This document shows positions 37,872 through 46,953 of a stretch of DNA of 64,000 bases, piece by piece. The notes below the pieces were generated by a model. It was not told the DNA's origin and did no database searches. It saw only the letters and a program-made list of their open reading frames with translations. The stretch covers positions 3,658,001 to 3,722,000 of the forward strand of contig OY782877.1 in NCBI GenBank assembly GCA_963678445.1. Direction: 5' to 3'. Within the stretch, counting starts at the first letter, position 1. Each line of letters begins with the position of its first letter. The stretch comes from G963678445 sp963678445 (GTDB lineage: Bacteria; Hydrogenedentota; Hydrogenedentia; Hydrogenedentales; G963678445). The position numbers and the translations under genes were made by a program.

Positions 37872-40091
37872 TCAAGTAGTAGCGGTGGGGGGAAGGCTAT
37901 AGAATTGATTGATTCGTGTGCGAATGGCCATGGGGGAAGCAACTACCGGCTCTACTTCACATTTGGTGGCGAGTTCGATATCTTCGATAGCAATTAAATC
38001 AAGTGGGTTGGCCATTGCGACCTGCAAGCAGTTATCGTGGTGCTCTATGGGAATGCAGCAATGCAGGTTGGCCAGGTGGGGACTAAGCAGGCGAGTGGCT
38101 TCTTTATCGATTTTGGTGCGATCCAGTTCCACAAAGTTAAGCCGAAGCTGGGCGGCCAATACGCGTGCGATGATTTCTTCTGTGCTATAGCCGGCCTCTA
38201 CTGCAAAAGCGCCGAAACGACGATGGGGTTCTTTGGCCTGTTGGGTTAATAGTTCATCCAATTGGGCGGCTGTTAACAAGCCGGATTCGACCAGGATCTC
38301 GCCCATGCGTTTTTTATGCCCTTGAGCGTCGAATACGGAAATGGTGTCCAGTAGCTGTGGCGCTACTTCCTCAGCGCCCTGTTGTGCCTGTATGGCCTCC
38401 CCGAGTCGCTGTGTTTTCTCTTGCTCCTGTGTATACTCCTGCTGCAACTGCTCTATATGCTGCTGTGCCTCTTCGAGCAGGCGTGCCTGCAGCTGGGTAT
38501 TTTCCTTTTCGGCATCGTATTGTGCCTGCAAGGCTTCCAGTTTTTCCTGAAGTTCATTCAGCGTCTGCTGGTCCGTGTTATCTTCTACTGGGGTTTCTTC
38601 CTGCTGTGATAATAACTCCTGGAATTCCGTTTCCAGTCGTTGGTATTTTTCCGCTAAGCCGTCCCGTTCCGTTTGTGCGGCTTCCAAGGCAAGCTGCGAA
38701 GCGTTCAATTCATCCCGCAACTGCTGCTCCTGCGTTTGCTGTTCTGAGGAAGTTTCATCAGTGGCTTTGTGCTGCGTCTGCACCGTTTCCAACGTCTGTT
38801 GTAAAGTTTCTAACTCACGTTCGAGTTGTTGACAGCGCGCCTCATGCACTTCTTTTTCCTGAGTCCATTTTGCAAGCGCTTCCTCTAGCCGTTCATCATC
38901 CGAGGCCGATTGCGCTGTGAGTGTTTCCTTTTCCTCAGCAAGTGTTTCTACCTGGGTTTGCAGTTCACTACGTTGCGTTTCCAAAGAAGCATGCTGCTCT
39001 TTCAGTTGCGCATAGTCCGCTTTCAGCTTGTCATATTCAGCTTGTATTGTTACCTGGGATTCCTCCAGGGCGGTGCTTTTTTCCTGCGCCTCTGTAAGCG
39101 CATTACTCATCTCGTCTTTTTCTTGCTGCGCTTGATGTTGGACTTCCTCCAGCTGTGTTTCCAGTGCAGTCTTTTTTTCTTCGACTTCTGTGAATGTTTC
39201 TACCTGAGCCTGGAGTTCATTACGTTGCGTTTCCAAAGAAGAATGCTGCTCTTTAACTTGTGTGTAGTCTGCTGTCAGTTTGTCATATTCAGCTTGTAGC
39301 GTCGTCAGAGATTCCTGCTGAGCCGTGCTTTTTTTCTGCGCCTCTGTCAATGCGCTACGCATCTCCTCCTTTTCCACTTGTGCTTGGTTTTCAGCTTCCT
39401 CCAGCTGTGTTTCCAGCGAGAGGATTTTTTCCTGCGCCTCCGCCAGCGCTTTTAGCGCCTCCTCCTTTTCCACTTGTGCTTGGTTTTCAGCTTCCTCCAG
39501 CTGTGTTTCCAACGCAGTATCTTTTTCCAGAGTCTCTGTTAATGCCTTAAGCGCCTCTTCTTTTTCCAGCTCTGCCTGTTTGGTTTTTTCTTCCAGCTGT
39601 GTTTCCAGTGAGAGGATTTTTTCCTGCGCCTCTGTTAAGGCTTTCAGGGCCTCCTCCTTTTCCTGCTCTACCTGGTTCCTGAGGTCTTCAAGTTGTGCTT
39701 CCAGTGCAACAACTTTTTTCTGCGCCTCTGTCTGCATCTGCAGCTCTTCTTCGAGTGTAGCGATACGCTGCTCACGCTGTACCAGCTCCTCTTTAAGCGC
39801 ATCCAGATCGGAATCAGGGGTTTGCAACTGTGCTGTAAGCGATTCGATTTCCCGACGTTGTGCTTCAATAGTTGCTTCCAGGTCGGCCCAGTCATCCGTT
39901 TGTTCTGTGTCTGCAGAGACGTCGGAGAGGGTGGAAGGATCTAGTCGTTGAGGGTGGAGTAGGCGGTTAAGATGGTTTTGCGCTGCAGCAATCTGATTTG
40001 CAAGCTGATCGTGCGAATCGGTTATTTGAGAATTCCATTCATCAATAGCCGTATTCAACCGTTTAAAGACATCATCGTGTGCAGAATCCAT
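37872..40091 (-). CDS. Long coiled-coil protein with C-terminal MshEN/GspE-N domain
   Basis: 739 residues. About 25-585 is an almost continuous Glu/Gln/Leu heptad coiled coil with near-identical 32-residue units. About 590-739 is a type II secretion/pilus ATPase N-terminal (MshEN-like) domain: KRMGEILVESGLLTAAQLDE, then RRFGAFAVEAGYSTEEIIAR and VELDRTKIDKEATRLLSPHL. The ATPase domain that normally follows is absent. MshEN domains of this form can bind cyclic-di-GMP. No signal peptide or membrane helix, so cytoplasmic. The frame opens 20 codons upstream; AGGA supports the ATG at 40091. A scaffold or c-di-GMP-responsive adaptor is a guess. Confidence 0.82.
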   Translation of the reverse strand: MDSAHDDVFKRLNTAIDEWNSQITDSHDQLANQIAAAQNHLNRLLHPQRLDPSTLSDVSADTEQTDDWADLEATIEAQRREIESLTAQLQTPDSDLDALKEELVQREQRIATLEEELQMQTEAQKKVVALEAQLEDLRNQVEQEKEEALKALTEAQEKILSLETQLEEKTKQAELEKEEALKALTETLEKDTALETQLEEAENQAQVEKEEALKALAEAQEKILSLETQLEEAENQAQVEKEEMRSALTEAQKKSTAQQESLTTLQAEYDKLTADYTQVKEQHSSLETQRNELQAQVETFTEVEEKKTALETQLEEVQHQAQQEKDEMSNALTEAQEKSTALEESQVTIQAEYDKLKADYAQLKEQHASLETQRSELQTQVETLAEEKETLTAQSASDDERLEEALAKWTQEKEVHEARCQQLERELETLQQTLETVQTQHKATDETSSEQQTQEQQLRDELNASQLALEAAQTERDGLAEKYQRLETEFQELLSQQEETPVEDNTDQQTLNELQEKLEALQAQYDAEKENTQLQARLLEEAQQHIEQLQQEYTQEQEKTQRLGEAIQAQQGAEEVAPQLLDTISVFDAQGHKKRMGEILVESGLLTAAQLDELLTQQAKEPHRRFGAFAVEAGYSTEEIIARVLAAQLRLNFVELDRTKIDKEATRLLSPHLANLHCCIPIEHHDNCLQVAMANPLDLIAIEDIELATKCEVEPVVASPMAIRTRINQFYSLPPTATT
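39365..39750 (-). repeat. Intragenic tandem repeat, 96-base period
   Basis: Within the coiled-coil gene the same block recurs at about 39371, 39467, 39563 and 39659, a constant 96-base (32-codon) spacing, with high nucleotide identity between the first two. It encodes units containing SLETQLEE. Likely to vary in copy number by recombination. Confidence 0.8.
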
Positions 40092-40700
40092 AAAGCATTT
40101 AATCCTATTCAGTGACCTACCCTGCGAAAATGCGCATAAAAACCGGAACATCTATGAGAAGAACTTTATCCCCTTCTCATTTTACGGTTTTTTGGAAAGA
40201 GATTATCGATTTTTTCAAAAGGATGATTACGCAAAGTTTTCATATGCCTATGCCCATTATGGCTTTAATTATGTAAACCTGCAATAAAAAACAATACATT
40301 ATTGTTCCCCACGGCAAGATGGCACACCGTGTAACGTATTCCAGTATACAAACCTACCAAGATTGATTATAAAAATGTGGTGGAGGTCGTTCAAGGGAGC
40401 GCTTGTGCTGATTTTTGGCCTGGAGATTGAGAAGCATGGTATTCTTTACGGCAGAAGCGTTTTTTTCCCACGACCCCTTGATGACCGTAGCCAGGGGATA
40501 GGCTCTTTAGTGACTAAAACTTGAGAACCTGTCATAAAAAACAACGTTTTACTTCGGCAGGGTTGGTAAGGAGCATATTTCCCGGGTGTGGCCTGGCCAC
40601 CTTGTGGTCGCTGGACCGCTTTAGTATTCTTAAGAGCGAAAACCTATTTTTTCGTATACAGGTTTTTAATTTTCGAAGCTTAGAGAAAGGCCAGAGAATC
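40092..40700. other. Divergent intergenic region with repeat copy G
   Basis: 609 bases between the coiled-coil gene and the beta-helix gene. The first 400 bases are AT-rich with no gene or clear promoter that I can support. The last 200 hold repeat copy G (40504-40626). A frame reading through the repeat into the next gene is artificial. Confidence 0.5.
40504..40626 (-). repeat. Dispersed hairpin repeat, copy G (long subtype, both ends clear)
   Basis: Minus-strand copy with both ends intact. It starts CTAAAGCGGTCCAGCGACC, then GGTGGCCAGGCCACACCC and TTTTTTATGACAGG, and ends in the palindrome TTTAGTGACTAAA. CTAAAG-type sequence therefore stands at both termini. Confidence 0.92.
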
Positions 40701-42302
40701 ATGTACCGCCTAGCCACCCTATCTGTGATCGTTGCCTTGGTATTCGGGGTGTCCCATCCCTTGTCTGCAGCAGAAACTACCCCAAGTGTTAATGTGGCAG
40801 TCGAGTATTTTCAAACGACTGACTTCTGGGACCGCGATGGAGACGGTCTTTCAGATTATATGGAAAGTTTCGTATATCATACAGATCCTGACAGTCCCGA
40901 TACGGATGGTGATGGTATGGCGGATGGGTTTGAGCTTCGCTATTTTCTTAATCCAATCGACCCGGAGGATGCCGGGGAGGATCCGGATAATGACGGTTTG
41001 TCGAATTTGGAAGAATTTATTGGGCATTCTGATCCGCGCAACGTTGCATCCCCTCGAATGCCCTATTTTGTATCGAGTCTGATGGGTAGCGATACCATGG
41101 GGAATGGGTCGTATCTTCCATGGCGAACGATTGGACATGCTTTAGCCAGCACGGCTGAGGAAGACAAGGTGGCTATTTTCCTTTTGCCGGGTCTCTACGA
41201 GGAAGATGTGACCTTAACACCGGGGGTGAGTGTGTCGGCTTTTACCTTGCTGGATACGACGGTCCGCGGTGTAATCACTGGCGCTGAGGGAGCCTCGTTG
41301 CGTGGCATACGCCTGGAAGAGCCCACTGGTCTGAGCCAAGCGACGCCATTATTGCATATCGACAGCGTAACGATGACCTTGCGTGATATGACTTTTGCTG
41401 GGGCAACACCGAGTGTTGCGATTGGTATTGTTACAGAGGGCGATCAGCAGGATGCGGTTTTTATCGAGCGCTGTGCTTTCACCGGTCTCCATAACGCCAT
41501 CGAAGTTTTTGATGCTATTCCCACTATACGCGCTTGCTGGTTTGGCAACCTTTTGGGGAATGGTATTCTATTTCGTGCAGTACCGCAGGCTGCGGCCAAA
41601 GATTTCCCCTTTTCCTTTATGATGAGCACCGCAGACAACCCCAATACCGGGTATAACACATTCATTCTGGAATCCATTTTTGGGAAGGCAATTGTTAATG
41701 AGAGGGCGGATACCCTGATTGCGGAAAATAATGATTGGAATACAGACGACAGCAATGAAATCGCGGAGGAGCTTGAGGGGGATGTTGATTATGAGCCGTT
41801 TCTCGCTAAGAGTTCCGGATTGCTTGCGGGTAGTATCTGCTGTTCTGTATGGAATGCCAAGACGCAGGGAAGTGTCCTGGATGCGACCGTCCAATTAACC
41901 CCAAGTCCCTATGCTCCGGTTACCGACAATGTCGATGGGGTATATACTTTTGCTGCCGTACCGGCAGGTGCCTATATGCTCTCTCTCGCTGCGCCGGGCT
42001 ACGATTCGTATACCCAGGCTGTACAGGTAGAGAGTGGCGCGCTTCTCTCGCTGATGTATGCATTGAACCCAGAGGTTATTGAGGGGGAGGGCGAAGGGGA
42101 AGAGGCGCGCGAGGGAGAAGACGAAGGCGATAGCGACGGAGTAGCTCCTACAGGCTGTTTTGGCGGTGCTATTGATGGGGGACCAACACTCCCGACGGGT
42201 TCCTGGGGCGATGTTGGACTTTATATGCTAGTTATTGTAGCGCTTTTAGCGTGCGTTCCGTTGAGGAGTCGTTGGTTGCAGACACTTTTTAAGCTGTCTT
42301 GA
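40701..42302 (+). CDS. Surface-anchored beta-helix protein with Ca-binding repeats
   Basis: 533 residues. Signal peptide (LATLSVIVALVFGVSHPLSA). Two or three TSP3-like calcium loops (DRDGDGLSDYMES, DTDGDGMADGFE, DPDNDGLSNLEE) at about 35-110. A right-handed beta-helix region (about 115-370) starts LPWRTIGHALAS, of the DUF1565 type. A carboxypeptidase-regulatory-like beta sandwich (about 380-460) follows, then an acidic Glu/Gly linker, a short Cys-Phe-Gly-Gly motif and a C-terminal hydrophobic helix followed by basic residues. The tail looks like a sorting or anchoring signal. The frame extends 60 codons upstream through repeat G; the ATG at 40701 is preferred for its signal peptide and purine-rich leader. 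Confidence 0.85.
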   Translation: MYRLATLSVIVALVFGVSHPLSAAETTPSVNVAVEYFQTTDFWDRDGDGLSDYMESFVYHTDPDSPDTDGDGMADGFELRYFLNPIDPEDAGEDPDNDGLSNLEEFIGHSDPRNVASPRMPYFVSSLMGSDTMGNGSYLPWRTIGHALASTAEEDKVAIFLLPGLYEEDVTLTPGVSVSAFTLLDTTVRGVITGAEGASLRGIRLEEPTGLSQATPLLHIDSVTMTLRDMTFAGATPSVAIGIVTEGDQQDAVFIERCAFTGLHNAIEVFDAIPTIRACWFGNLLGNGILFRAVPQAAAKDFPFSFMMSTADNPNTGYNTFILESIFGKAIVNERADTLIAENNDWNTDDSNEIAEELEGDVDYEPFLAKSSGLLAGSICCSVWNAKTQGSVLDATVQLTPSPYAPVTDNVDGVYTFAAVPAGAYMLSLAAPGYDSYTQAVQVESGALLSLMYALNPEVIEGEGEGEEAREGEDEGDSDGVAPTGCFGGAIDGGPTLPTGSWGDVGLYMLVIVALLACVPLRSRWLQTLFKLS

Positions 42303-42417
42303 GCGCTTTTATCGAAAGGGTGCAATGACCTTGCTTGTCGTGTTAGGCTGTGAGTTTATAGCTTTATGCTGGTGAAGCTGTTGTAGGAAAAAAGTGGTAT
42401 AAGGAGTTTTGTTTTTT

Positions 42418-43668
42418 ATGGAGCAGATGGTTTTTCTATCGTCTGAACAGGTACGTTCTTTACAGGCGCGATTTGGTACGCCGGTATATGTCTATGACGA
42501 AGTAACCTTGACGCAACGCGCCAAGGAGATGTTGTCTTTTCCCAATGCCTTTGGATTGACGGTGCGCTATGCGATGAAAGCATTGCCCAATGCGGCTATT
42601 TTGCGTTTGTTTAATACGTTGGGTATTGCTATCGACGCCAGTAGTGGGTTTGAGGCGGAACGGGCGATGCGTGCAGGGATTGCACCCGAGAAAATTCAGA
42701 TTACCGCGCAGCAGATCCCGGAAGATTTATCTACTTTAATTTCCAAAGGGGTGCGCTATAATGCCTGTTCTTTGCATCAACTGCGCACCTATGGCAAGGC
42801 CTTTCCCGGAACAGCACTGAGCGTGCGTATCAATCCAGGCTTGGGTTCGGGGCATAATAATCGTACGAATGTTGGTGGTCCATCCTCCAGTTTCGGTATA
42901 TGGCATGAATATCTGGATGCGGTTTTTGCGACTGCTAAGGAGTACGATTTGCGTATTGAAGGAATGCACACCCATATTGGTTCGGGTTCAGATCCGGATA
43001 TGTGGGTGCATTGTGCCAAGATGTCGTTGGCGATTGCAGCGCGCATGCCAGAGGTGACCAGGCTGAGCTTGGGGGGCGGGTACAAAGTGGCGCGTATGCC
43101 GGAGGAAATATCGGCGGATATGCAGGCCATCGGTGAGAAAATGGTGCCGGAGTTTGAAGCCTTTGCCCGTGAACAAGGTCGCAAGTTACATCTGGAGGTG
43201 GAGCCAGGAACTTATCTGGTAGCGAATGGCGGTGCTTTGGTGTGCACGGCGATTGACGTGGTAGATACGGGTGCCGAGGGAATGGATTTCATCAAGGTGG
43301 ATTCCGGTATGACGGAGATTCTGCGGCCGAGTTTGTACGGTGCACAGCATCCGATCGCTTTGGTGCCTCAGCAGGAGGAGGAGCGAGGGGAGAAGGAATA
43401 TATCATTGCTGGGCATTGCTGTGAAAGTGGCGACATCTTGACGCCTGAGCCAGGAAATCCGGAAGGTCTGCTGCCGCGCACCTTGCCAGAGGCGTGTATT
43501 GGCGATGCCGTTGTGGTCGATGGCGCGGGCGCATATTGCGCATCGATGGCCTCAAAGAATTACAACTCCTTTCCGGAAGCAGCCGAAGTATTGCTTACGA
43601 AGAAAGGCGAATTTCAGTTGATTCGTAAACGCCAAAGCTTAGAGCAGATGGTGCAGAATGAAGTGTAG
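42418..43668 (+). CDS. lysA: Diaminopimelate decarboxylase
   Basis: 416 residues; decarboxylates meso-diaminopimelate to lysine with PLP. Seen: the PLP lysine Lys54 in RYAMKALPNA, DASSGFEAERAMRAG, HTHIGSGSD, LSLGGGYKV, EVEPGTYLV, and the active-site Cys-Glu in CCESGDILTPEP. The C-terminal GAGAYCASMASKNYNSFP is typical of fold-III decarboxylases. AAGGAG at 42401-42406 favours the ATG at 42418, though 42427 is possible. A sister decarboxylase (carboxynorspermidine or arginine type) is less likely. Followed by a terminator. Confidence 0.92.
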   Translation: MEQMVFLSSEQVRSLQARFGTPVYVYDEVTLTQRAKEMLSFPNAFGLTVRYAMKALPNAAILRLFNTLGIAIDASSGFEAERAMRAGIAPEKIQITAQQIPEDLSTLISKGVRYNACSLHQLRTYGKAFPGTALSVRINPGLGSGHNNRTNVGGPSSSFGIWHEYLDAVFATAKEYDLRIEGMHTHIGSGSDPDMWVHCAKMSLAIAARMPEVTRLSLGGGYKVARMPEEISADMQAIGEKMVPEFEAFAREQGRKLHLEVEPGTYLVANGGALVCTAIDVVDTGAEGMDFIKVDSGMTEILRPSLYGAQHPIALVPQQEEERGEKEYIIAGHCCESGDILTPEPGNPEGLLPRTLPEACIGDAVVVDGAGAYCASMASKNYNSFPEAAEVLLTKKGEFQLIRKRQSLEQMVQNEV

Positions 43669-43714
43669 CGAAAACTTCGTATGCCTGAAATAAGCTTTGC
43701 TTTTTAAAGTCTTT

Positions 43715-43738
43715 AAGGTGGTCCTTGTGGGCCACCTT
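43715..43738 (+). terminator. Rho-independent terminator of lysA
   Basis: AAGGTGGTCC pairs with GGGCCACCTT (43729-43738), loop of 4, followed by TT and an AT-rich stretch. It lies between convergent lysA and the GH42-like gene. Confidence 0.85.
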
Positions 43739-43743
43739 TTCTG

Positions 43744-45777
43744 TTATTTTGTTGCGTCTGGGGAGGAGAGAGGATTCGGGCGAAGCTTTAAAAGACGTGT
43801 TTCGTAGCGGGAGAAGCGTAGGGTGAGGGACGAGTTCGCTATCTCCAGAATTTCGTTGTTTATAACGTCGTATACTTGGCAGGATTGAGGGAGCTGGATG
43901 TGTTTTTTTCCTGCAGATGCGGCATGTATGGCAAGCCAGCCGTGACCAGCATAAACAACGTCATCCGTCTCGAGATAGCGGTCTACATTGCATTGCGAGT
44001 AAAGCAGACGTAATTTTGCAGTGTTCCATGTCAGGCGTGCTGGCCAATGTTGTTCTTCAGTATCGACGGCTGTGTGCGACGGAAGAAAGCGGGAGCCTTC
44101 GGTGTCGGTAAGCAGTACGCCAACCCCGGCATGTCGCCATTTTTGAATCTGCTCGCGTTCCTTGGAGCTAAGAAAGTTTATTCCCAGCAACCATAGGAAA
44201 CGGTATTTTTCGTAGGAGAGCTTCTGCCAATCCGAACGTAGATAAACGTTGTAGGGTGCGCCCATCTTTGACAGTATATTTCGGTTGGATAGGATTTTTC
44301 CGGCAAGCTGTCCAAAGGACGCATCGTAAAATGCCAGTTGCTCATCAGTAATTGCACAGACTTGTGTTGTATAGGGGAGTGCTTCTTTTTTTTCGCCAAT
44401 CTGCTCGACTGCCCATTCCTGGCTGCGTCTCAGTACAGCTTGAAAACGGGGATGAGAAAACCACCCGCCCCACATGTCGAACCACCAGCCGCCATAATTA
44501 TGCGTTAGCATGCGTGCCACATTATTCCAGAGTAAGGCCTCGGAGATTTTTTTGCTCTTGGGGCCTAGCCATACCCCACCCTCATATTTTCCAGGTGGTG
44601 GAACGTGTGGAGCGATCTCTTTGAGCAGCGTTGTACACGATGTTCGCGTATCATTTTCCGCCATCCATATTTTTCCATGCAAACGAACCGAATCGACTGC
44701 TACCATGGGCAACCAGTCCTCACCGGGATTGCGGTTGTAGGTATTGGGACTGGCCAGATAGTCCAGGTGCGGTGATTCGAGGAGGCGATGCAATGCGCCA
44801 AAACCGATACGTGCATCCGCCACGTAAAAATGGTATCCGTAAAACGCGCCTGTTACTAAATGTCCCTCGCTCACCGCTTTCACACTTTGGCAAAACTGTT
44901 CAATGCGTGCCACTAACGTGTCCGCCTGAAACTGAAAGGTATCCAACACATTTCGTTCCGTTATCGGGTCACGCCAGGATTCTTGTCGTGTTGCACCGCT
45001 GATATCCCCCAGTTGTGCAGAGGGTAAAGTAACCGAAGTGTCGCCCCACGCCGCCTGTAATTTTGTATCGGAACCATAGCGATGCTGCAACCATTGCCGA
45101 AAAGCTTCAAGGCGCGCAGGATTCCGATCCTCATAGGTATCCCCATAATGCGCCATCCATTCTTCCGTCTGCCCGGCTGCTACGTGCACCCCGATAAGAT
45201 GTTTTGCGTAGGACGCTTGCGCTATTTTTTGCAACAATTTTCGTAGTGCGGCGTCCGTTGCGTTGAACCAGATACCCGATGCAAAGCACTGGCGTAATGT
45301 GGTGCCATCACTACGTTGACAGCAGCCTTCGGGATGCGCCTGTTCCCACCATAAAGGGGGGTCAAGGTGGATGCGCATAATGATTTTTGCCAGCGGATCG
45401 GCACGGAGGATCTTTGTAATATCCTCCTCAATATCCGTCATGTCCAGGGTGTTGTCTTTTTGCCATATTCCTTTGCGAAAGGGACCGATACCGCTACGTG
45501 AATTGACGCCGCGATCTCCCAGATACGCGGGAAAGCAGTAAAGATGGATTCCCTGCGATGCAGCCTGTCGATACAATTCCTCCGTGCCGAAATAAGAGGT
45601 ATAGGCAATGGCGGGGAGAAATTCATCATCTGCTACAAGCGCCGGAAACCCTTTCGTGTTCGTTTGTACCTGTGGGAAAGGATTTTGCACGACTTCATCG
45701 GACATGCCCCAGTGTGCAAAAAAAATTATGAAAAAGATTGTAGTAAGCGCATATGTCCAGCATGCTTGGACCTTCAT
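43744..45777 (-). CDS. Secreted GH42-like glycoside hydrolase-related protein
   Basis: 677 residues with a signal peptide (about 1-25). Features of the beta-galactosidase (GH42/clan A) barrel: KIIMRIHLDPPLWWEQAHPE, LIGVHVAAGQTEEWM, LVTGAFYGYHFYVADARIGF, the active-site region of LHGKIWMAENDTRTS, then a trimerisation-like domain with VYLRSDWQKLSYEKYRFLWL and a C-terminal beta domain. Glutamates in TEEWM and MAEND are candidate catalytic residues. AAGGA lies eight bases before the ATG at 45777; an ATG nine bases upstream is too close to it. Last gene of a three-gene minus-strand operon. Substrate not known. Confidence 0.78.
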   Translation of the reverse strand: MKVQACWTYALTTIFFIIFFAHWGMSDEVVQNPFPQVQTNTKGFPALVADDEFLPAIAYTSYFGTEELYRQAASQGIHLYCFPAYLGDRGVNSRSGIGPFRKGIWQKDNTLDMTDIEEDITKILRADPLAKIIMRIHLDPPLWWEQAHPEGCCQRSDGTTLRQCFASGIWFNATDAALRKLLQKIAQASYAKHLIGVHVAAGQTEEWMAHYGDTYEDRNPARLEAFRQWLQHRYGSDTKLQAAWGDTSVTLPSAQLGDISGATRQESWRDPITERNVLDTFQFQADTLVARIEQFCQSVKAVSEGHLVTGAFYGYHFYVADARIGFGALHRLLESPHLDYLASPNTYNRNPGEDWLPMVAVDSVRLHGKIWMAENDTRTSCTTLLKEIAPHVPPPGKYEGGVWLGPKSKKISEALLWNNVARMLTHNYGGWWFDMWGGWFSHPRFQAVLRRSQEWAVEQIGEKKEALPYTTQVCAITDEQLAFYDASFGQLAGKILSNRNILSKMGAPYNVYLRSDWQKLSYEKYRFLWLLGINFLSSKEREQIQKWRHAGVGVLLTDTEGSRFLPSHTAVDTEEQHWPARLTWNTAKLRLLYSQCNVDRYLETDDVVYAGHGWLAIHAASAGKKHIQLPQSCQVYDVINNEILEIANSSLTLRFSRYETRLLKLRPNPLSSPDATK

Positions 45778-45800
45778 CAGTAGCATCCTTTTTGAAGTCT

Positions 45801-46937
45801 TTATCGGGGTGCGATGGCGTCCAGCTCCAGTTCAAAAAGCAAATCATCCCGGCAGATGTCGTTATGCGCTATCAGCAAAGGCAGCTCGGGCATGTCTGAT
45901 TTTTCGCAATACCGTTTAAAATAGGGGATCACCGCAGCCTGTTTACAATAAGCGATTCCCCGTGTGGCATGACGCCAGTCCATGCCGCGTGAAGTCAAGA
46001 TAGCATGAACCACTTGCATGGTGCAGGCAATCTGTCCTGCGATATCGTCTTGATGCACCGTTTTTCCGCCGGGTTCAATACTGGCGGTGCCGGAAATGTA
46101 CAAGCGCCGGTGGTCGGATGCCGATACCTCCACCGCGCGACTGAACGTACTGCCGTATTCTAATGCGGGGCATTGCAGGGGGGAGGGGACAGGTAGGGCG
46201 GAATGCTGTTCGTCGCTGGATTGGGCTGCCAGCACCCCGGCTGTCAGGGCGGCCCCCAGTGCATTTTTGCCCGCTACACCGGTACTGGCCGGAACCAAGC
46301 CTTCGAATACGTGATGTTCTTTAAAAAATACATCGCGTAAATCATTAAACTCATCGTACCACTCCAGGATAGCGTCGTTGTGATACCAAGTACGAATCAC
46401 ATCGTTAAAGGACATGCCCGCCTGCCTGAGTCCCGTCAACATTTGCGCAAAGACATCCTGCGTTTGCGCCTCACGAGAATCCGAAGGGTGCTGGGGGAGC
46501 AGTCCGCCCAAGCGACACCAGCGTGTTTCCCCATCATCCATTATCGTGCCGATGACGCGTCCGGCGTGACGAATCGGTGTCACTTTGGCACCACGCACCA
46601 TCCACAATTGCATGCCCGCGGCCTGTTCGCCGGCCGCTTCGGTACCTTTCAGCCAAGTAACCGGCCATTGCACCTCGCCCATGGTTTCCTGCAAGAGCGC
46701 ATGCCCTGTTTCATCGGCCCCGCCATATCCGAAAATTTCCTGGGAGACAATGACGGCGTCCTGTTCACGAACACATGCGGCGGCGTGTCTCAATATATCG
46801 CGCAGTGTCGCTCCTGGCGTGTGATTCAATGTGATAAAAAACTCACTCGCATCCGCCTGCTTCAACGGTACCGTTATCGCAGGATGTATAGAGCAGGGTT
46901 TTTTCGAAATCTCCGCCATGGAACGACAACTACACAT
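45801..46937 (-). CDS. Rid-family / chorismatase-like protein
   Basis: 378 residues resembling the chorismatase (FkbO/Hyg5) architecture, two RidA-like halves. First half: VFAQMLTGLRQAGMSFNDVI, TWYHNDAILEWYDEFNDLR and VPASTGVAG. Second half: LYISGTASIEPGGKTVHQDD, IAGQIACTMQVVHAIL and IAYCKQ. In planctomycete/lentisphaeran-type genomes such genes sit beside FAD oxidoreductases, as here (16 bases from the upstream gene). Ribosome-binding site AGGAG nine bases before the ATG. The activity (hydrolase or imine/enamine deaminase) cannot be read from sequence. Confidence 0.75.
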   Translation of the reverse strand: MCSCRSMAEISKKPCSIHPAITVPLKQADASEFFITLNHTPGATLRDILRHAAACVREQDAVIVSQEIFGYGGADETGHALLQETMGEVQWPVTWLKGTEAAGEQAAGMQLWMVRGAKVTPIRHAGRVIGTIMDDGETRWCRLGGLLPQHPSDSREAQTQDVFAQMLTGLRQAGMSFNDVIRTWYHNDAILEWYDEFNDLRDVFFKEHHVFEGLVPASTGVAGKNALGAALTAGVLAAQSSDEQHSALPVPSPLQCPALEYGSTFSRAVEVSASDHRRLYISGTASIEPGGKTVHQDDIAGQIACTMQVVHAILTSRGMDWRHATRGIAYCKQAAVIPYFKRYCEKSDMPELPLLIAHNDICRDDLLFELELDAIAPR

Positions 46938-46953
46938 ACTTTACTACTCCTGG

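Noticed and set aside
42303..42417. A lysine riboswitch upstream of lysA
   Set aside because: The gap is only 115 bases and shows none of the conserved lysine-riboswitch core.
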